From contig JAYMTA010001057.1 in assembly GCA_036897625.1 (NCBI GenBank), forward strand, positions 1 through 22,097: DNA of 22,097 bases. Reading direction: 5' to 3'. Shown here in pieces: positions 1-10,106 of this stretch. Source of the stretch: Pelargonium cotyledonis (lineage: Eukaryota; Streptophyta; Magnoliopsida; Geraniales; Geraniaceae). The notes under the pieces are model-generated. The model was given only the letters and a program-made list of their open reading frames with translations. It searched no databases and was not told the DNA's origin. Numbering within the stretch: position 1 is the first letter of the stretch; every line of letters starts with the position of its first letter. The translations under genes were made by a program, and so were the position numbers.

Positions 1-57
1 TATATATGTACAAGTTGTACAAAAATATTGGACAAAAAGGCGTGACTTGTAACATAC

Positions 58-2425
58 CTCTAGTACTTCGAGCTCATCAGCAGCTTGTTTCAAAGGATCC
101 AACACCAGCTCAAAATCCTCTGAAACTGGTCAAAATTTTACCAGGCAAAAGTATGCACGTGATTAGTTTGGAAGAGTGTCCGACAAGTTAAAAAATATAT
201 GGTCAACATCTTTCTAAGCTCAACCTGACTCATAACTGAACCCAGGCCGGTATGATACAAACTGAAAAATATAAATAAAAACTATCTTACAGTTAATGTT
301 ATTGCCCCCAAAAAGATATAATTTGCACTTAGAAATAAAATTTGTAATGTATGAATAAATGAGTACCAGAAAAGCTTGGATCGGAAAGGTAGCATTTCGC
401 CTCAGCAATATAGGCCCGAGCACGGAGCTCCAACCCTCCATGACCAAGGATCATTGGAAGAGCACCATGTATAAGAGTTGAAGCCCTTTTAGCATGGCTT
501 GGTCCAAGGGAGAGCCACAACTCAGCCAGTGTGAGTGTGGCTGACGCTTTGAGAAGATCCAAGTTAAATGACTGACAAAATGAGAGGCTTGCCAATGCGT
601 ATGGAAGGCCTAAAACGGCATTGCCTGATTTCTGACAAGCAAATGAAAGAACTTTTAGATCATCATGAAACCAAAAGTACGTGTAACAAGTTATAAATTG
701 AAATGGCATACACTGTTATCTAGTGTTGGGTTCCATGTTCAAACAATACTTTTCTGCTGAATTTCCCATTATTCACAAATATCATTTTTAATCAAAATAT
801 TACATCATAGAATCCCAAATATGGAAGGACTTACATAATGTTTTGATTAACTTTTTTGAAAGGAACTGAAATCAACCATTCCTTATGGCTTATGTTTAGA
901 TTAGGAACCATACAATCCAACTCCCTCAAATTAGTTGCCTAATCTCTCCAAAGAGGATTAGAATAGGATACCAAATGACAAACAGTCAAATTCTCATTAT
1001 GGTATGTTTAGAATAATTCCAACACTACTGTAAGACTTTACTCAAATAAAATGATGTACCTTGTGAATTTCAGCAAGCAAAAGAAGAACAGTGGCATTTT
1101 CAACCTGCAGGTTGAATTTATAGCACATGCAAAACAAGGAATGTGCAACAGATGCTGCCTGCATATGGAATTGCATCAGAACTTACATGAGAAGCATGGC
1201 AACATTAATGAGCTTAATGAAACTAATAGTTGCCAACTTTTTATATATCCAATAAGTCAAGCCTTAACACCAGAATGATGAAGATGAGAACAAATGGCTA
1301 TTAGATTGCTTGTACGAGATCATTTGCCGACTCTTGTACCTACCTACTCTAAAATCTTGTCTGGAGCTTCTACTATTTACAAAATTATTATGAGAGGATG
1401 CAATGTAAAGAGGGGAGACAAAGTGGTAAATGAGCTCAAGTAAAGAGGCATTGCTTAATGTTGAGGGCTGATGTAGCGGTAATATGCCAAATAAACCCCC
1501 CAAAGGGTTCAGGAGCATCCTCTGTAGAGTTATGAGTGCAATTCATAATAGTAACTACCGCACAGTTTGTGCTTGCAAATTAACCTTCAAAGTTCAAATA
1601 GTACCTAGCTGGGAGAAAGAAAATGGGAGGGAAAAAGAAGTGTGGGAGAGATAATGTAAGAAAGGGTGGGGTCGCAGTGGATACCAAACCCCCTTTTCTT
1701 GCATAAAAAAATAGTTTAAATAGTTGGGATCCAATTGTTTCAGGAAAAGATGTTAAACTGAAATATAGTGGCAAATTTAACTTGGTAAAAGGTATGGCTT
1801 AAATGGAAGCCTGGTCATTTCTTCCTTTTATTAGTCCAAGAGTACAGTGGCGACTGGCAACACCAAAAGCTACTGTTAAACACAAAATGAGAAGAATTTC
1901 TCATAATTTGTGTAGGTTTAAAAAAGTACTGTACGGAATGAGGTTGAACAAGAAAATTTTAAACCTGGCCGAACTGATTAGCTGCAAGCAGAGTGCGCAC
2001 ATGGCGAAGGCTTGCTTCTGTCTTGATCTCCATGTCCACACCAGTGACAGAGGATGCTAAAACTCCAAGCTCGTCACAAACTTGTTGTGCTAGCTTCAGA
2101 TGTCCTCTACATGACATTCAATGCAATATCAGACTTTAGTACATTGCACTAATACCATGCCACATTGGCAGGATAGTGAGCTGCCAAGAAGTTTATGAGG
2201 TGTCCTATCTACTTCAGAAGCTTGACAACTTACCGATGTAAAGCACGTTCATGGAGCAACTGCAACTTCAACATCAATATCCTCGATTTGGAAACCGATA
2301 AGAACTTCTCTTCAGCAATTTTAAGAGCAGCAAAAGCTTCTGCAAGGATCAAGACAAAAGGCAGGACATTAGCCATCAAGAAAAATGATGGCCTTGTATG
2401 TGTTACACAGGCATGCATTTAATAA

Positions 2426-2459
<34 letters not shown>

Positions 2460-5400
2460 GGAGAGAGAGAGAGAGAGAGAGAGTTGTATTAATATGAAAT
2501 CTATAACTCAGATGAAGTAACTTAGATATCTTTTAACTATGCTGATAATTTCTATTTAGGAATGAATAATTGGTAACCAAGCAAAACAACAGTTGAAAAG
2601 AAAGATATCTATTTCAATCAAGTGCTCAAGTAAAAAAGCATAATGATCTTGCATACAGATAGTTAATTCATTAACCATGCATGGTGAGATAATCCAATTT
2701 GAAGGACTAGATACTCTAACATGGCTCCTCAGCCAAAACCACATGTTTAAGCATGAACAGAACATTCAACTTTAATTAAATTAATTCAAAGTTATGAGAA
2801 GGGACTAAAATGCAAATGCAGACTGCAGAGAACTAAATAGGTGGAAAGGATATCATGCAAGCTAAAAATTATTTATAGCTCTCATTTATTTCTCTACATG
2901 TTACATATTTACAACAGATATTAATCTGACCTTTGTATCCTTTAAACACTGCTAAATGTTGGACAAGCTTTACATATGATAATGCTGCATCAGCAGAACT
3001 GTGGAATTTAAAAAGAAAATCGTGCTCGTGTTAGAATTTAAATGGTTAAAAAATGAAGTACAGTAGGAAAAGGATATTGGGAAATAGCACCATGATTCGT
3101 AAATCTTGTTATATTTGTGATAAATACCTTGAAGAATCAGCAAAGCAGGTTGCATAAACCAGCGCATTGATTCGAGAAAGAGGAGCACTGCTGACATGAA
3201 TTAAGTAATTAGCAAAAGACACAAAACAAGATAAATTTATATACAAAGTAAGAATTCGAAGATATAAAATAAATATTATAGATGTGGCAGGTATTTTACA
3301 ACTCCAAATGTACAACTACAAAGATGATATAAGAGATCCCTGCCATATATCTCCCATGCTGTGGCACGAAGTAAGTATGAAGAACCCACCAATTGCAGTA
3401 CTGATCCAGGAATCGAACTTGGTTGTGAACAAAAGTGTAATGCATTACAATTGTTGCCAGATTCATTTTCTTGAGACAACACAAATGAACCCATTGGCTT
3501 TTGTAAATTTTTAAGCCATGCAGTACTAAATGCACCATCAGTTGTCATTACAGAACTTTCCGAGACAAACTCAGAAATCAAGTGAGAACTTAATCTTAAT
3601 TCCTGTAAAAGAAATAATAGAAAAGAATGACCTTAGAAATAATAATATGAATTTTGCAGGCAGAGAAATGAGAATGTAATAAAGAATAAAAAAACAGACA
3701 AGACATTACCTTGCAAACATTAATTGGACATGTTCTAAGCTTCAAGGAGGCTTTTGGACCAAATGACAGAAGAGGTCTTTGAACATGCTACAGATGACGA
3801 GACAATAGTTCAGTTTGCATTTTTTAAATAGTTCAACTTCCACACACACACACACACACACACACATAACCAGAGAACAAAGAACACCATTTTAAGTCAC
3901 TTAACAAAATAATCATAATCAGATTTCTATCAACTATTTATCATAGAGAAACAGCATACTATGGCCCACATTTCTAACATTATATCATTTTCTAGATACA
4001 ACCTTATTGCAAAATGTGAAATCGAGGGAATAATTGGACCCAACATTAGGTCAACTTCACCCCTTCTCATATGTATAATCTTTCTCCTCTGTTTGAAAAG
4101 AATGCTAAATAAGAGAGACGCCATTCTTTAATGAGAATATGTTATAAGGGATTGAATGTATGTTATGTAAGCAAATTCAAGCAGCTTAAAGAGTGAGAAT
4201 TCTGCTTTGACAGTACTGTGCAACTAGCTTGTTTCACTCAAGACAGAATGCATATCGAAATGAACCATTGCTATGGTATTAAGTGGAAAAATAACATTTA
4301 GTTTTATGGACAGTAAGTTCACATAATATAAGATAATTCTTACCGTTAAGTCAAACTTAGCCATTGCCAAATGATTGGAAGCCAACAACCGTTTTAACTT
4401 TAAACTTTCAGCTCTTTTTAATGACCCTCTCAGGAGCACATACAACTGTTGTTGGACAGACAGTGAAGTCCCTATACTAGTCATGGGTAAGTCTGATGAT
4501 CCAAGAATTCCAGTCGTGCTGCAGATCCCAACTTCTGAAAATAGGTTGCATATTGCTGCTAAAGTATAAGCAAGACAAGTGTCATTACTGTGCTGCAAAG
4601 AATGCAAAATATTAGGTTTCATTGCAGAAGAAAGTAATGTACCATCCATGACAACATACTGAATGGTAATAAAATGTGACAACTTTTACCATGAGAAGGG
4701 GAATGGATGACATCAAGTGACTATTTCTGTAACATGCATATGTAGGTCACAGGTGATAATGGAACCATGCTAAACATGTAAAATTATGTAATGTTTCTCG
4801 AAACAGTCTCCAAAAGACTTCAAAGTATTATAACAAAGATCACTAATTGACACACACACACACACACTGCTAGTATGCCTTATGTTTTGACCCAAATAAT
4901 GTAAGCAGAACCCAAAGATGATAACAATGCCTAACTACAGTTCCATTGCATTAATGAAATCAAAGATAGATTATAAACCAGCTAGAGATTTTACAATTAT
5001 AGCCTCGTGAAGGAATGAATAAAACTCTGAGAAACCACTTTCACGACAAACGGAATGAACAAACCTTAGAACTTGTATCTAAACTATTATTAAACAGGAA
5101 AATTTTCCCATATCATTCAACATTTTTTTAGTCTCATTAATTACAATGAAGCATCAATAACCAAAACATTGGATGACAATATATACATGTACAACAAAGC
5201 TTTATCGTCACCCCAAACTATAAAACATAACCAGGGGGATTACCTGCTGAGAAACCCGAACTGCTTCAGTAAAAACCTGAATAATACACAATGATAAACC
5301 AGAAATGAATATAAAGGGTAAAAGGTAAAACTAGAACAAAAGGCACGTCTTCCCTTCTTTCTACTTGAACTGGGCAGAAGTTTATGAACTCATGCTTACC

Positions 5401-8400
5401 TCCAAAGCTTGCTTGGGATGCCCAAAGTGGAAATGCATCATCCCCAAACATAACAAAGCAATTTCATATCTCCCAATACTATTACAACCGGATGGTGGCA
5501 CCAAATCAAATCCTTCTGTCCCTGCACTGTTGTCATATGATTATCGGATCAATTCAATTGTGAGAAATAATTACCTTTACCTTCTAAATTTCCTACACAC
5601 ACACACACACAATTTTACAAGCCAAAGGGAAAGAATATAATGTTTATACCAACAACAGATTTGTAGATAAGTTAAGTATTCTTAATATAATTTATGTTAC
5701 AGTTGAGCTCTTCCTAACCATAGTATGAAACGAGAACATAAAAAGACAGAAAAGTAATAGTTGTCAGAGATGAGGAGGATAACTTGTGCCATGTGCTCAC
5801 TCCTTTCAAAAGGAGGTTTGAATTACAAAAGCAATAAACAATGGAATCCCAGAGATAACAACAATAGATATCATAATGCACATTTAGGAACCACGAAATG
5901 AGCTGATATGTAATTCACCTGTAATCAAAGTAGCAATGAAGGTTCTCCAAAGCGGCAAAATAGTCATCATGGTAAAGGCTATTCAAGTAACGCAAGAAGT
6001 GAACCTGCACCATAGTCCATTGCAGACATGAGTTATAGTAAATATTATCATAGCATTATATACTTAAATGCATCATTTACAAAAATTATGTATGCAAATT
6101 AACTCACACGATGTAGCTCAGGTGCCAATTTTTGAAGCTGCCTTAAAATAAATTCAAAACCATTCAATGGAAAGGAGCTGCCATGCCTGCCACAAAGAAA
6201 TAAACGAAGACTCGTGACACCTGAAGTTGAACACAAACAACTAAACAAGTAGATAACCTAATAAGGACGGAAAAGTTTACTTATCACTTACTTTTCAATT
6301 GCATCTGCTTGCTCTGCTAAGTATCCTTGTATCTGCCAATTTGTTCGGAGAAACATCCCACCTTTAGCATCAAGACCTTTTGCATCATCCATAGGTAGTG
6401 CATATGAGCAAGCTCCCTTCGCTTTCTCACTGTGTTTGAACTTCAGGTCAGCAGAAACCTCCACATCTGCATGTTTGGCTATTACTCATTTGAATGTATT
6501 TATCTAACCTTGTTAGCATTGAATAAGATAAAAGAAGAGGGAGTAAAAACCCCAATATTTTGTAATGTCTCTAAATTGATAATTCTAAGTAACCTTAGGA
6601 AACTGAATCCAATTAGCAGATAAGTTGAGGGTACTGATTAAGCAATACAGACTTTGAGTGGAGACAAGTTCATTGTTGTGGATAGGACTTAATCCGTTTA
6701 TTAGTTATCACTCTACATGATGGATTGATACCCAAGGTTGTCTTCGCCTACCAGGAATTCAACACAGGTATTTGCAAAAGTCATAAGGACAACTGAATGA
6801 CCACATGCATTAGGAAATCCCACATTCTAAATAATAGAATACTGGAGAATGGGGAAAAAAGCTTTTAAATCTAGAATCATACTCAACATAATTTCACGAG
6901 TACATTTTCAGTAGAATTCTAGAAGAAAAAAATTCAGAATTCCATATACAAATCCAATGAATTAAACTTGCCAATATTCATGAGCACATTTTCAGAACAT
7001 CTAGAAAATTTGATGCATGATTCTGCAACACCTCCATACACATACAAAGTTGAGGAAATGTACAAGCAAAGAGAACTATACAATCTCTTGAAGAATTGAA
7101 TAAAGTATACCTTCAACCACTCCAACCAGTCCTTTGGGTGCATGAAGATGAAAAGGAACTCTCTCGTTAGCCCTTTTCCTTGCTTCAAATTCTTCGGTCA
7201 CTTTTTCAAAAACAAAATTCTCCAGATCCATATTTTCATACTCTGATGGTGCCTCCAAATCATTATTAGAATCATCCAAACGGGGCAATTCATATGAAGG
7301 ACAACTTGACAGGGCTTCCTTACAATATATTCCTATATTTGTCAAAAGGTGGCATACACCCTGCATTAAATTTCAAAACTAAATGAAAATTGATTTGTTC
7401 TACTAACATTGTTTACATACCACCCAACCATCTTTATTAAAAAGTGGGCATCAAAAGTTTTGGAACAAATACTACATCCATCCATACCATGAGAAAGACA
7501 AACAAAGAATACATAGTAGGATGAGCAATATCAAACACTGTACTTCCATTTCAGGTAAACAAGCAGAACCTAAAAATTCAGTTTTTTTTTTATCAGCTCC
7601 TGAAAAATAAACACTGTACTTCCATTTTTGTCTTCATACCTATCCTATCAGCTCTAGTACCCATTGGTACATACGGAAAAGTACAAGTTTTCCTTTTCCA
7701 CAAGCGAATAAGGCATCCCTGTAATGCTTGGCATCAGATAAAACCCTTTTATCTTTCCCTCACAGCCTTTTATCTCACCATCCAAGCTGAGAAATCATCA
7801 ACAACGCGTTTTTGTAGAGACTGAGAAAATAGTGAAAGGATAATATTTTCTCCTAGCACTTGTAATATTAAAAAGGTATGATACAAAACCTGATATATAT
7901 ATATATATAACTTAACAAATAGCCACACCATAAAAATTAAAAAGGTTGGATTAAATTAGAGAGGAGTCAGGATCAGTAAAAGCACAAGATATAAAAAAAT
8001 CGCATACCTCAAATGATAACACATTGAAAGATAGTAAACATCGACGGAGAAACATCCCTAGATTGCTATTTGGATCCAAAATAATCTGGTCATCTTCCAG
8101 GACACCTGACTCCGGGACCCCAAGGATTCCTAAACATAGTTACGGCGAACACAACTCATAAGAAGAAGCTTATATAAGGATGCAAAAAGTAGTCATATAG
8201 AAGAATTATAAAAATACAAAGTAAATAAATGAAGTCTACACAAAAGAAGGGAGAAACAAAAAATATGATACCAGGACTGCCTCACCTCGCATATCACTAA
8301 AGAAGTTAAACAAGTCATCGGGTGATGACAGAGATGATAGTCTACTTGTTAAGTGATCAGTTAACCAGTGATCTAGCAAGCCTCCAATTTCCCTGAGTTG

Positions 8401-9247
8401 ATTTATAAGTTCATCCAATTTCGGCTCCAAAATGTCATCACAAGACTACAAGGTGAAATTTGGCATCAGAGAATAAGTAATCATTCAGTCTCACGGTCAA
8501 GTATAAAGTAAAAACATTTCTATAGAACTCTAGCCCCAGTGGGTGGATTATAAAGACCATAACATTCCTCTGGCAACAGGCACCCCATCCACAAGCCAAC
8601 ACTCAGCAGAAATAAATACTTGCAGTAAGAGATTAATAAGCTCGAAAGCATGCTTACATCTATTTCATTGATAACTTTTATGGTGGATTATTTTGGTTTC
8701 TCAGCGGATAGAGCATCCAAAGATCTAACAAGTGTCTGACTGAAACTACCACCAACTCAAATAACAAAAAAAATCCTAGTTTTGATGCGTGTTGCTCTAA
8801 AAAACATATCTTTCACCTTCCCATTACTACAAAATGGATGTTGAACTGTTCTATTCATAAATTTCAATTCATACCATCTCGTAAATTGGATTTGTTCACA
8901 TAAATGTCTATAAGATGATATACACTGCCCATTACTGACAAATGGAGTCAAGATAGTTTTGTATGAGCCAATTCATAAAATATAATCCAATTAAATGAGT
9001 TCAGCACCAAGAACAGTAGAAACATAGAAAAGCACTGAAATTGACTCATGCAGCACAGAAAAAATGAGACCTTAGTGAGAGCCAAGAGATAGGAGGCAAG
9101 GCGGTTGTGCTGAGAAACGGAGGAGAAAGGGAAGGGGACGGAGACGGAGGTTTGGGCCGGCGGGGCGTAGATCTGAAGAAGAATGCAGACTGACACTTTG
9201 TGAGGTGTAATGGTGAAGGCCCCAGGTGCCTTGAAAATTCCCGCCAT
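58..9247 (-). CDS. APC5: Anaphase-promoting complex subunit 5 (APC5), C-terminus cut by window edge
   Basis: Scaffold subunit of the APC/C, the nuclear E3 ubiquitin ligase that drives mitotic exit. I see 19 coding exons (minus strand, in order): 9071-9247, 8286-8445, 8008-8129, 7111-7360, 6292-6466, 6108-6186, 5919-6004, 5400-5526, 5244-5276, 4344-4592, 3710-3787, 3343-3602, 3128-3190, 2931-2998, 2234-2339, 1965-2106, 1060-1158, 367-631, 58-125. They total 2607 nt (869 codons) in consistent phase; the Arabidopsis protein is about 916 aa, so about 47 residues are missing on the left. Diagnostic stretches are FTITPHKVSVCILLQIYAP near the N-terminus, the Apc5/TPR-like region from about residue 325 (YFAALENLHCYFDY), NDTCLAYTLAA, and GNAVLGLPYALASLSFCQSF with GHGGLELRARAYI near the C-terminus. 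All introns are GT-AG except the one between 3343 and 3190, which has no canonical donor. The start ATG (9247-9245) opens the conserved N-terminus. Confidence 0.93.
2426..2483. repeat. Interrupted (GA)n microsatellite in an APC5 intron
   Basis: About 58 bp of nearly pure GA dinucleotides broken by two GGG interruptions. It lies in the intron between APC5 exons 14 and 15, so the transcript carries a CU-rich polypyrimidine run, about 85-145 nt upstream of the exon 15 acceptor at 2340. No other function is evident. Confidence 0.97.
3841..3866. repeat. (CA)13 microsatellite in an APC5 intron
   Basis: A perfect 26-bp CA run between APC5 exons 10 and 11, read as (UG)n in the pre-mRNA, 54 nt upstream of the exon 11 start at 3787. 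Confidence 0.97.
4851..4867. repeat. Short (CA)n microsatellite in an APC5 intron
   Basis: A 17-bp CA run between APC5 exons 9 and 10, in the same orientation as the runs at 3841 and 5595. Confidence 0.95.
5595..5610. repeat. Short (AC)n microsatellite in an APC5 intron
   Basis: A 16-bp AC run between APC5 exons 7 and 8, about 70 nt upstream of the exon 8 acceptor, read as a UG repeat in the transcript. Confidence 0.95.
7533..7627. repeat. 19-bp direct repeat pair in an APC5 intron
   Basis: The 19-mer AAACACTGTACTTCCATTT occurs at 7533-7551 and again at 7609-7627, separated by 57 bp that include a run of about ten T. Both copies lie in the intron between exons 3 and 4. A shorter motif, TATCAGCTC, also recurs at about 7591 and 7647, so this is a partial local duplication. 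Confidence 0.9.
7893..7909. repeat. (AT)n tract in an APC5 intron
   Basis: A run of about 17 alternating A and T bases about 100 bp upstream (plus-strand sense) of APC5 exon 3. It is simple sequence with no evident function. Confidence 0.9.
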
Positions 9248-9312
9248 TGCTATCAGTCGATCTCTATGCTACTTCCCTCCTGCTCAACTCCACTTTCGCC
9301 ATTGAAGGGGTC

Positions 9313-9320
9313 TAGGGTTT
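9313..9320 (-). promoter_or_regulatory. Telo-box (AAACCCTA) upstream of APC5
   Basis: The plus strand reads TAGGGTTT, that is AAACCCTA in APC5 orientation, 66 bp upstream of the APC5 ATG. Telo-boxes are established plant elements close to transcription starts of ribosomal and proliferation genes. Function here is inferred from motif and position only; an 8-mer can occur by chance. Confidence 0.45.
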
Positions 9321-9334
9321 ATGGGTTTTTAGGA

Positions 9335-9343
9335 CAACGGTTG
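9335..9343. promoter_or_regulatory. Myb-core CAACGGTTG near APC5 start
   Basis: CAACGGTTG contains the AACGG core of the mitosis-specific activator element bound by three-repeat Myb proteins, 88 bp upstream of the APC5 ATG. It does not match the full extended consensus, so this is a weak call supported mainly by the cell-cycle role of the gene. Confidence 0.3.
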
Positions 9344-9962
9344 AAAATACAGAAGACCGCGTTTGAGTGGGAATTTGTTTATTTTTTCAACTAAAACAAA
9401 CCATAATTCTCTGTTCTTCTTCTTGTATTAGCCGTTTTGAGAGTCGGATAAAACTTTTGTTCGGTGTCGGTTACTTTTGATTTATAATCCAATAAAAGTA
9501 TTTTATATTTATATATAACTAACTATAGTCTTTTTTATTTTTTTAATATATTAACTTTGTTGTTTTGATAGTAAATTTTGGATTTTTAAGTTTTATTTTT
9601 TCATACTTTTTTTGTTTAAATAAGAAAAAAAACAGGTATTTAATTTTTATAATGAATCCATTCTTTGAGATTCAAACATTTTAATTATATTGATTTTCTA
9701 TTGTCGTTGAATTCTATGTTTGTTAAACTGATTCTCCGACAAAGTCAAATTTGATTTCTCTTAACTCAATTATATTTTGTTCAACAAACATATGAAGTTG
9801 TGTTGAGCAATATATTTCAACTTCATCAATTGGACATTGGATAGTAATTAGTAGACATGTGCTAGATTGCTTTTCTGTTCCGGTGAGGTGCGACAAGTCG
9901 TACTTCACCATCAAAAATAACTTAATATTGAAATTATTATAAAAAATAAAAATAAAAACATA

Positions 9963-9970
9963 ACACGTCA
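9963..9970. promoter_or_regulatory. Hybrid C/G-box (TGACGTGT) upstream of SWAP70
   Basis: ACACGTCA, reverse complement TGACGTGT, lies 137 bp upstream of the SWAP70 ATG. This combines a TGACG half with an ACGTG core and is a plausible bZIP site. The inference is from the motif only. Confidence 0.35.
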
Positions 9971-10106
9971 TCGTCATGAACACCAAGGCAAGGCAAGGCC
10001 CACCTGCAAGTCCATGAAGCAAACCTAACAGCCCTTCCAAAATACACCACGGAAACCTCAAGAAAATTTCATCATTTTCTCATCCCATTCCTCTGTTCCG
10101 TCCACT

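Larger units (their letters stand above)
9248..10106. other. Head-to-head intergenic region between APC5 and SWAP70
   Basis: 859 bp separate the two divergent start codons, so this stretch must hold both 5' UTRs and both promoters. The APC5-proximal 150 bp has moderate GC, a telo-box and a Myb-core motif. The middle (9480-9700) is very T-rich with no convincing TATA box for either gene. The SWAP70-proximal part has an ACGT-core site and a pyrimidine-rich leader. Open frames here have no recognisable protein and are probably chance. Confidence 0.8.

Noticed and set aside
2195-2422. Plus-strand frame with KAS/ARIKTK-type sequence over APC5
   Set aside because: It is the antisense shadow of APC5 exon 15 (2234-2339).
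2426-2483. CRISPR-like or satellite array
   Set aside because: It is a simple GA microsatellite without spacers; the organism is a plant.
9723-10061. 112-codon minus-strand open frame in the APC5-SWAP70 spacer
   Set aside because: The translation has no family resemblance, sits in AT-rich promoter DNA, and covers the SWAP70 5' leader.
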